From Thermoplasmata archaeon (lineage in GTDB: Archaea > Thermoplasmatota > Thermoplasmata > JAGHBH01): DNA of 5,725 nucleotides. Within the stretch, counting starts at the first letter, position 1. Every line of letters starts with the position of its first letter. Positions 1 through 5,562 of this stretch are shown piece by piece. The notes beneath the pieces are model-generated. The model was not told where the DNA came from and made no database searches. It saw only the letters and a program-made list of their open reading frames with translations. A program made the translations under genes and the position numbers. The stretch lies in contig DAOVJP010000100.1 in assembly GCA_030673205.1 (NCBI GenBank), forward strand, positions 1 through 5,725, in the 5' to 3' direction.

Positions 1-8
1 AGAACAGG

Positions 9-1190
9 ATGGGAATGGATATTCTCCTATCCGCGTCTAGCGTGGCTGCGATATCACGGGATAGGCTATCTGCGTCCTGGACCAAGAGGGGGATGATCCT
101 CGAGGGGAAGGAAGTGGAAAGTATCGCTTTCTCCTATGAGAAGGATGCCTTGGACATTGGCATCGCTGGCATGGAGAGGATAGGGGCAGGGCTGCCCGTG
201 AAAAGGACCACTTTGCTGTTAGCTCCCGAATGTCAGGAGAAGGACCTTTTCATGTCCGCCATGTTGAACGATGGCTTGAAGAAGAAAAAGAAGGCGGTGG
301 TGGTCCTCGGCACCATGTCTCCCGCTGATTATGTGAAGAACGTCATGGGCGGAAAGAGATCGAAGGGAGTTATCTTCGTCGACTGGTATGCTCACAAGAA
401 CGAGAAGATAATAGGCGTGGAGAAGAGAGAAGGGACATATTACTCCTCCCAGGATATAGCTCATCTCGCCATAGCCATAAGAAGGGCGATAGATGAGGCG
501 GGCGAGGGGAGCTTTGTCGTGTTGGACATGTTCACCTCCCTTTTGAGATATTACGACCTCTCTCCAGTGGTCGCCTTTGCAACTTCCGCCTACGCCTCGC
601 TACGGGGAAAGAACGCGACGACCCTGGCTAGCTTCGATAGCGAGGCCTTTGACCCGGAGTACGGGGCGGCTCTGACCCATATTGCGGATTGCACCATCCG
701 GATAAAGGAGGACATGGAACTGGGAGGGGAGAAGTTGATCTCCATGCCCACCACTAGGAACGGGTATTCCACCGGGAAGAAGGCGGTCTGCGTAGTGGAT
801 GACAACGGCCTCATGTTAGAGGAGTTGGGGAAGATATTGGAGGAGAAGCAGGTCACCATGCCTGGAAAGATATCAGACCAGATGATAGAGGCCATCATGA
901 AGGAGAACGCCGCACTCAAGAGAGAGCTATCCGCTTTGGAGGAGGAGATGAATGACATGGACCAGGCCCAGAATAGAGATCAGGTGCTTGAGTTGGAGAC
1001 AGAGCTGGCCCGTCTCAAGGAGTACACGTTATCCGATGCAAAGGATCTGGCAAAGGTCCTTTCGACCATAGACGAGCTCTTCGAGAAACTTCCTCAGAAG
1101 GCCCTGGATGAGTTCACTTCCTCTGAGGCATTTAGTTTATATGAGGGCGTAGTTGACAAATACGCTCTCAGCAAGGATTTTGAAGATTAG
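9..1190 (+). CDS. RecA/KaiC-fold protein with degenerate P-loop, coiled coil and C-terminal helical module (possibly 5' partial)
   Basis: This is a soluble 393-residue protein with no signal peptide or membrane segment. Residues about 48-275 read as a RecA/KaiC-like core. 'GIAGMERIGAGLP' (51-63) matches the usual 'G..gLD.llgGGlP' lead-in and is followed by a beta strand. The P-loop position is 72-79 (A-P-E-C-Q-E-K-D): one Lys remains, but the glycines and the Thr/Ser are gone. V-D-W-Y-A-H-K-N-E lies at 124-132 and a Walker B-like strand ends at Asp173. Residues about 293-338 form a Glu/Lys/Leu-rich coiled coil. Residues 340-390 form a small helical module with the pattern LPxxALDEFxxSxxFxLY. 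The gene downstream is a paralogue in the core. The start is uncertain: the frame is open to the window edge, no clear ribosome site precedes base 9, and ATG at 15 or 93 is also possible. ATP hydrolysis is doubtful and function is unknown. Confidence 0.85.
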   Translation: MGMDILLSASSVAAISRDRLSASWTKRGMILEGKEVESIAFSYEKDALDIGIAGMERIGAGLPVKRTTLLLAPECQEKDLFMSAMLNDGLKKKKKAVVVLGTMSPADYVKNVMGGKRSKGVIFVDWYAHKNEKIIGVEKREGTYYSSQDIAHLAIAIRRAIDEAGEGSFVVLDMFTSLLRYYDLSPVVAFATSAYASLRGKNATTLASFDSEAFDPEYGAALTHIADCTIRIKEDMELGGEKLISMPTTRNGYSTGKKAVCVVDDNGLMLEELGKILEEKQVTMPGKISDQMIEAIMKENAALKRELSALEEEMNDMDQAQNRDQVLELETELARLKEYTLSDAKDLAKVLSTIDELFEKLPQKALDEFTSSEAFSLYEGVVDKYALSKDFED

Positions 1191-1209
1191 CCCTGCGGCC
1201 TGTCCTGAT

Positions 1210-1219
1210 CTTTTCCTCT
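1210..1219 (+). terminator. Weak pyrimidine/T-rich tract after the first gene, possible archaeal terminator
   Basis: CTTTTCCTCT begins about 20 bases after the TAG of the first gene and lies just upstream of the next promoter. Archaeal RNA polymerase can terminate at T-rich tracts without a hairpin. This tract is short and interrupted by C, so the call is weak and rests largely on position. Confidence 0.25.
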
Positions 1220-1230
1220 ATCCCACGCCA

Positions 1231-1238
1231 TTTATATC
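1231..1238 (+). promoter_or_regulatory. Archaeal TATA box upstream of the TPR/zinc-ribbon gene
   Basis: TTTATATC lies in the only long non-coding gap and is a good match to archaeal TATA elements. Transcription would be expected to start about 25 bases downstream, near 1258-1264, giving a leader of roughly 140 bases before the GTG at 1401. No convincing purine-rich BRE is visible directly upstream (the sequence there is CCCACGCCA). It probably drives the 1401-4469 gene and the methyltransferase fusion behind it as one transcript. Confidence 0.55.
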
Positions 1239-1241
1239 TGT

Positions 1242-1254
1242 TCAATAATATTGA
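1242..1254. repeat. 13-bp inverted repeat between TATA box and expected transcription start, candidate operator
   Basis: TCAATA-A-TATTGA is a perfect 6+1+6 inverted repeat starting three bases after the TATA box. A symmetric site between the TATA box and the start of transcription is a common place for an archaeal repressor to bind. It is AT-rich and short, so chance occurrence is possible. No second copy was noticed in the window. Confidence 0.3.
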
Positions 1255-1301
1255 CCAGCATATCGGCCAGAACTCTTCTCATGTTGCTCAAGAACACCCT
1301 C

Positions 1302-1399
1302 GCCCAAGCAAAAGGTGATAAGGGTCTATGGTTATGCGGTGGGCGGGAGGCCTCGAGGCAGAGAACTTCCTCTCACTTAGGATCGGAGCAGTGAACCCA
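1302..1399 (+). pseudogene. Possible remnant of an NAD-dependent epimerase/dehydratase (low confidence)
   Basis: Read from 1334, the frame gives 'LEAENFLSLRIGAVNP' ending at 1399. To my recollection this resembles the conserved 'LRIGAVNP' strand-loop of NAD-dependent sugar epimerases of the extended short-chain dehydrogenase type. Just upstream, in other frames, 'PRPSK' (CCA AGC AAA near 1305) and 'VYGYAVG' (about 1323-1343) resemble the SK..GE..GR helix that precedes that strand in the family, in the right order. Frame changes and a TAA at 1319 would make it a broken fragment. The matches are short, so this could be coincidence. It occupies the presumed leader of the next gene. Confidence 0.22.
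1350..1359. repeat. 10-bp perfect palindrome in the leader
   Basis: GCCTCGAGGC is a perfect palindrome, overlapped by the 8-bp palindrome GAGGCCTC at 1347-1354. It lies in the expected transcribed leader, about 40 bases before the GTG start. There is no loop, so it is more likely a duplex DNA site or chance than an RNA hairpin. Confidence 0.3.
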
Positions 1400-1400
1400 C

Positions 1401-4400
1401 GTGAGCCGTATAGCCCTTTATCTGGGCCTGATAGATGGCGTGCTCGCTTATAATAGCGAGAAGATAGCGGAAGCTAGGGTCAAAGAGATACTTGCAGGGC
1501 TCCATGGTCCACACCCTATACTGAAGAGATTGGAGGTGTACCGCGATCTCACTCTGCACTCAGGGGCGGTAGGGTACGCAGATATCCCCGATAAGGAGAG
1601 AACCATGGCCGCACTCCAGGCCTTGTTAGAAGAATATTATCAGGAATTGGTGGCCCTGACCGATGAGGATACGGCCGCCGAGAGGATGCGAAAACCCGTC
1701 AAGGATTATCTCTCGGCCCGATGGAACGAGGTCGTAGCGACACGAATAGATTGGTATCTCCCCAACCTGACACTTCTGGACCTGCGGAGAGAAAAGAAGG
1801 ACCTAGCCTCTCTTTCCCGTGGAGATCGATCGAAGCTGTTCTTCGAGACCGTGCTCACTGCATACGTGATGGACCTTGCCCAGACCATAACCGTGTCCAC
1901 ATACCAGAAGAAATTGGCAATACTGAAAAAGGATATAACGGCCGCGCGGGCCATGATATTGTCCAAGACAGGAAGCGTGTCCATCAACATACCTGCGGAT
2001 GACCCGAACGTGGTCCAGGACCTCTGTCATGTGTTCAACGCATTCGTGGACCTCACCGCTTTCACTCTGGGAGAGGAGGGGGCGGCAGAGAAGGCCCAGC
2101 ACCTTCTTTCTCCTGTAATAGATTTCTTCTCTCCTCTGCCCGATAAGATCGGGGCTACCGACCATTTCATATATGGCCGCTTATCTTCTTCTCTCCCTTC
2201 GCACATACCCGGGATGAACGCGACCATAGGCGGAGGCTTCCCTCGCGGAGCGGTCATCCTCTTCCAGGTGCCCTCCGGTATCGAGAGGAATATATTGTGG
2301 ACCCATCTCCTCAAGGACGCCCTCGCCCTCAAGGGAAGTCTGGTAGCCGTGGTCACTACCCGGTTCCCGAAGGATGTGCGCAACGATCTGGAACATGTTG
2401 GAACAAAAACCCAGAAGCTCGAGGCAAAGAACAAAATGGTGTTCGTGGATTGGTATTCTCACAAGAACGAGAGAATAGTTGGCATCGATGTCTCTAAGAC
2501 CGTGGTGAAGAGCGGTAAGGACCTTACCAATCTGGAAATAGGGCTGGAGACGGGGATCGGCATCCTTTCGAATAACAATGTTGGAAGGGTGTTCTTCGAT
2601 TCTATCTCCGCCATCATAAAGGGCTTCGACTCAAAGAGCTCCTATTCCTTCTTCCAATCTCTCCGAAAGAAGGTGGCCGAGAAGAACATGGTGGCCATGG
2701 TGTTCGTGGAGAAGGAGATGCATGACCAGAAGACGTTGAGCTGGCTTCATCAGGTGTTCGATGGTGTGGTGGACGTGAGCAAGACAGATCATGGGAGCAC
2801 CATCCGTACGCTCTCCTTCCGTGGTAGAAGCTTGAAGACCACTCCTTATTCGCTCACCCTCAGCATGGACGAAGTATCCATTGATGAGGGAAAACATAAA
2901 GGAATGGACAAACAGGCCATCCTGGATCTTATAGAGAAACACAAGGTCAAGGTGGTGGAAGCCCCTGCCAAGGAGAAGGTGACCAGAGAGGCGAGAACAA
3001 AAGAGGAGCACTACCGGCTGGCTGTGGAACTCTCCTCTAAGCGGGAACATGAGAAGGCGAAGAAGGAGTTCCAGAAGGCCATCGAGATAGATGACAAATA
3101 TGAGGATGCATACCAGGCCCTGGGCGCCATGCTCCTATACGGCACCTCTGAATTGGACGAGGCGATCAGTGCCCTGGAAAAAGTAGTGGCGTTGAACCCC
3201 GAGAATGGAGATGCATGGTTCGACATAGGGAATGCCCGGTACAAGAAAAAAATGGTATATGAGGCAAAGAACGCTTTCCTCTTCGCCCTAAAAGTGAAAC
3301 CGTACTATAGGTGGTACAACGGCAAGGAGTTCATCTGCCCTTCATGCACGACCATACTCTCTGTTGGAACGAGACGATGTATGGGGTGCGGCACAGAGCT
3401 GGATGTGACGGGGAAGGCAAAGAGCCCATCTACATCCGAGAAGGGAGGAATGTTGGAGACAGCACCTATCAAAGAACCCACACCCACGCCAGCTGCGATG
3501 CCAAAAGAAGAAGGAGAGGTGGGCACAGAGATAGAGATAGATGGCTTAGAGATAGATGGCTTAGAGATAGATGGCTTAGAGATAGATGGCTTAGAGATAG
3601 ATGGTTTAGAGATAGAGGAAACAATAGACATAGAAGAACCCGATGTGGAGACAACCAAAGGAGAGGCAATGCCAATATCCAAAGAGGCAACGGCCCCTGC
3701 AGATGTGGGCGACGAATCGCTGGCTTCTCAGGAAACGAAAAGGCTTCCCTCTCCACGGAAGATAAAGAAGATAAGGAGGACAAAGATCGCTAAAGCGGCA
3801 CCCTCTGCTCCTCCATCCGCCATAGAACCCGGACCACCTGTCTCGGAACCGGAGATCGTGGAAGAGGAAGCCGCCGAACCGGAGGAAGGGCGAATATTCC
3901 TATGCCCCGTATGCGGCTCGGTCGTGGGCATGGACGATCCTGCCTGCGGCCAGTGCGGGGCCATGTTCCAGGATATGGAGGGTGGAGACGTTGATCAGGA
4001 CGAGGGAGAAGCAGGGGGAGAGCTAGGGGAAGAAATAGAGGCGAATGGAGAAGTGGGAGGAGAGCAGGGGCAAGAAGACGATATACTAGCCGAGGAAAAG
4101 GAGGAGAGCATGGATGCTATGGAGCTCCTGGAGATGGAACTTCCCGCTCACATAGAGAACGAGGAATGGAGCGAGGTGCTGTTGCTCACGAACACGCTTA
4201 TGGAGGGACAGGGGGAGAAACCCGAATGGATATTAGCTAAAGGGCTGGCATTGACGAACCTCGGAGAGATGGGTGATGCTCTTCGTTTGTACAAGGAGTA
4301 TATCACTCATAATCCCAAGAACAGGCAACTGCTGGGAGCGATAGGTTATACGCTTTTGAAGATGGGGAAAGCTCTGGAGGCAAGAAGGTATGCCGATGCT

Positions 4401-4469
4401 TGCCTCAAATATGTGCCGGAAAGCCCCCTTGCAAAACAGGTACTGAAGGAATTGGGAGAGGATGGATAG
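1401..4469 (+). CDS. Large scaffold-like protein: RecA/KaiC-fold core with degenerate P-loop, two TPR blocks, two zinc ribbons
   Basis: This is a 1022-residue soluble protein. In order it has: a helical region of unrecognised family (1-265); a RecA/KaiC-like core (about 270-500) with lead-in 'GGGFPRG' (277-283), a P-loop position reading V-P-S-G-I-E-R-N (290-297) instead of GxxGxGKT, V-D-W-Y-S-H-K-N-E (349-357) and a Walker B-like strand ending at Asp400; TPRs (about 534-637); a zinc ribbon C646-C649-C660-C663; five EIDGL repeats (712-736); a basic patch (786-795); a second zinc ribbon C835-C838-C849-C852; a Glu-rich linker; and C-terminal TPRs (about 912-1022). The GTG at 1401 is the first start after an in-frame TGA (1392-1394), with GGAG at 1385-1388, a long 12-base spacing. 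The ATG at 1605 has a better spaced AAGGAG, but the preceding 68 codons look coding. ATP hydrolysis is unlikely without a P-loop Lys or Thr. I infer a protein- or nucleic-acid-binding scaffold; its substrate is unknown. Confidence 0.88.
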   Translation: MSRIALYLGLIDGVLAYNSEKIAEARVKEILAGLHGPHPILKRLEVYRDLTLHSGAVGYADIPDKERTMAALQALLEEYYQELVALTDEDTAAERMRKPVKDYLSARWNEVVATRIDWYLPNLTLLDLRREKKDLASLSRGDRSKLFFETVLTAYVMDLAQTITVSTYQKKLAILKKDITAARAMILSKTGSVSINIPADDPNVVQDLCHVFNAFVDLTAFTLGEEGAAEKAQHLLSPVIDFFSPLPDKIGATDHFIYGRLSSSLPSHIPGMNATIGGGFPRGAVILFQVPSGIERNILWTHLLKDALALKGSLVAVVTTRFPKDVRNDLEHVGTKTQKLEAKNKMVFVDWYSHKNERIVGIDVSKTVVKSGKDLTNLEIGLETGIGILSNNNVGRVFFDSISAIIKGFDSKSSYSFFQSLRKKVAEKNMVAMVFVEKEMHDQKTLSWLHQVFDGVVDVSKTDHGSTIRTLSFRGRSLKTTPYSLTLSMDEVSIDEGKHKGMDKQAILDLIEKHKVKVVEAPAKEKVTREARTKEEHYRLAVELSSKREHEKAKKEFQKAIEIDDKYEDAYQALGAMLLYGTSELDEAISALEKVVALNPENGDAWFDIGNARYKKKMVYEAKNAFLFALKVKPYYRWYNGKEFICPSCTTILSVGTRRCMGCGTELDVTGKAKSPSTSEKGGMLETAPIKEPTPTPAAMPKEEGEVGTEIEIDGLEIDGLEIDGLEIDGLEIDGLEIEETIDIEEPDVETTKGEAMPISKEATAPADVGDESLASQETKRLPSPRKIKKIRRTKIAKAAPSAPPSAIEPGPPVSEPEIVEEEAAEPEEGRIFLCPVCGSVVGMDDPACGQCGAMFQDMEGGDVDQDEGEAGGELGEEIEANGEVGGEQGQEDDILAEEKEESMDAMELLEMELPAHIENEEWSEVLLLTNTLMEGQGEKPEWILAKGLALTNLGEMGDALRLYKEYITHNPKNRQLLGAIGYTLLKMGKALEARRYADACLKYVPESPLAKQVLKELGEDG
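1443..1460. repeat. Inverted repeat with TATA-like loop inside the start of the large gene
   Basis: CTCGCT-TATAAT-AGCGAG is a perfect 6-bp stem around a TATAAT centre, at codons 15-20 of the large gene. It could be an internal promoter/operator for a shorter product starting at ATG 1605, an RNA hairpin near the start codon, or chance. The overlying sequence looks coding, so I give this little weight. Confidence 0.25.
1593..1607 (+). promoter_or_regulatory. Ribosome binding site plus ATG: alternative start for the large gene
   Basis: AAGGAGAG (1593-1600) precedes an in-frame ATG at 1605 with GGAG six bases upstream. This is better spacing than at the GTG at 1401. Use of this start would remove the first 68 residues. 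Codons 18-68 read as ordinary helical protein, so the longer form is preferred, but a second shorter product is possible. Confidence 0.3.
3534..3608 (+). repeat. Five-copy 15-bp in-frame tandem repeat encoding EIDGL
   Basis: The unit GAGATAGATGGCTTA occurs five times head to tail. The first four copies are identical and the fifth differs by one C-to-T at 3605. A partial sixth unit (GAGATAGAG) follows. The period is a multiple of three, so copy-number change keeps the frame. It encodes Glu-Ile-Asp-Gly-Leu five times in the acidic linker between the two zinc ribbons. Near identity at the DNA level points to recent expansion by slippage. Confidence 0.95.
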
Positions 4470-4470
4470 G

Positions 4471-5538
4471 ATGTCGGTAGTGGTGCTTCGCATGGGACAC
4501 CGTCCCGAGCGGGACAAACGTGTGACAACACATGCCGCCCTGGTTGCTAGAGCCTTCGGCGCCGATGGGATGTTATTATCCTCGGAGGACAAGAGCATAG
4601 AGAACACCGTCAATGACGTGACGGAACGCTTTGGTGGACCATTCTTCATAGAAACGGACGTGAGCTGGAGGAAGACACTGACCGAGTGGAAAGGGGTGGT
4701 GGTGCATCTGACCATGTATGGGATGCCCCTCGATGATACCATGAAGAAGATAACACGGGAAGTGCCTTTGCTCGTGGTCATTGGCGCCGAGAAGGTACCC
4801 CGAGAGGTGTACGAAAGGGCAGACCACAACATCGCTGTTGGGAACCAGCCGCACTCAGAGATAGCGGCGCTAGCAATGTTCCTGGATAGGTATCAGAACG
4901 GCAAGGCATTGGAAAGAAAGTTCGACGGAGCCATGCGTATAATCCCTTCGGAAAGAGGAAAAGAAATGGTGGATGTTAGGGAGGGCTCCTCCACGATCCC
5001 GTCGAGAAAGAGATGCCTAGCTCTGTTGCGCGAGCGAAAGTGCCCGGATAACGTCATAGCGCACGCCGAGGTGGTGGAACACCTGGCGATCGCCATGGCC
5101 GAGCGCCTGGGGGCCAATGTGAATTTGGTCTCTGCAGGGGCGCTTCTCCACGATATCGGCAGAAGCAAGACCCATGGACCTGGACATGCGCCCATGGGAG
5201 CAAAGATAGCAAAGAAGGAGGGACTGGATCCACGCATAGTGCGGATCATCGAACGTCATCTGGGCGCCGGGGTGGACGAAGAGGACCGACAGCAACTCGG
5301 TTTCCCTCCCGGGATATATATGCCGGAGACCCTGGAGGAAAAGATCGTCGCCCATGCCGACAGCCTGATAGACGATAGGCGATGCGGCGAACTGGATGCC
5401 ATCGTGAAGAGATTAGAGAGCCTGGGATACGAGAAGGCGGCAAGGAGAGTGGAGGCCCTGCACATGGAACTGAACAAGATGATCGAGGGAGGATTGGATA
5501 CGCTGTGCAGGAAGATCATTGGGGAGCAGTCGTCGTAG
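4471..5538 (+). CDS. trm56: tRNA (cytidine(56)-2'-O)-methyltransferase fused to an HDIG phosphohydrolase domain
   Basis: The N-terminal half (about 1-165) is aTrm56, an archaeal SPOUT-class enzyme that uses S-adenosylmethionine to methylate the 2'-OH of C56 in the tRNA T-loop. Visible family marks, numbered from the Met at 4471, are LRMGHRPERDKRVTTH (6-21), HLTMYG (79-84), and the SPOUT-knot segments IGAEKVP (104-110) and VGNQPHSE (123-130). The C-terminal half (about 180-310) is an HD domain of the archaeal HDIG type (TIGR00295-like by recollection). It has H198, the H227-D228-I-G motif, H235, H239, H263, and H295-A-D297, so the metal-binding set looks complete. Its substrate is unknown; a nucleotide or phosphodiester is a guess. 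The start at 4471 fits the family's short N-terminus and lies one base after the upstream TAG. ATG 4462 would add three residues and overlap by eight bases. Either way, translation is probably coupled to the upstream gene. Confidence 0.93.
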   Translation: MSVVVLRMGHRPERDKRVTTHAALVARAFGADGMLLSSEDKSIENTVNDVTERFGGPFFIETDVSWRKTLTEWKGVVVHLTMYGMPLDDTMKKITREVPLLVVIGAEKVPREVYERADHNIAVGNQPHSEIAALAMFLDRYQNGKALERKFDGAMRIIPSERGKEMVDVREGSSTIPSRKRCLALLRERKCPDNVIAHAEVVEHLAIAMAERLGANVNLVSAGALLHDIGRSKTHGPGHAPMGAKIAKKEGLDPRIVRIIERHLGAGVDEEDRQQLGFPPGIYMPETLEEKIVAHADSLIDDRRCGELDAIVKRLESLGYEKAARRVEALHMELNKMIEGGLDTLCRKIIGEQSS

Positions 5539-5562
5539 AGCTCCCAATGAACCACCGATGTT

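Noticed and set aside
1281..1394. 37-codon ORF in the leader, in frame with the large gene and ending in TGA just before its GTG
   Set aside because: The composition is not convincingly protein-like, there is no good ribosome site, and a neighbouring frame gives a better protein match. It could be an upstream ORF, but I cannot support it.
1191..1400. tRNA, C/D box RNA or riboswitch in the gap
   Set aside because: I saw no cloverleaf pairing, no T-loop consensus and no paired C/D boxes. Only promoter-like and short palindromic elements are visible.
3534..3616. CRISPR-like or integrase-type direct repeats
   Set aside because: The units are contiguous 15-mers with no spacers and encode an in-frame peptide repeat. 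This is a coding minisatellite.
3305..3793. Long open frames on both strands across the EIDGL repeat (Ser-Ile-Ser-Lys-Pro, Leu-Ser-Leu-Ser-His and Trp-Leu-Arg-Asp-Arg repeats)
   Set aside because: These are shadows of the 15-bp repeat, which is open in every frame because its period is a multiple of three. The zinc-ribbon/TPR frame is clearly the coding one.
4233..4832. 199-codon minus-strand ORF opposite the gene junction
   Set aside because: It lies opposite well-supported TPR and aTrm56 coding sequence, and its translation is Ser/Arg-rich without recognisable domains.
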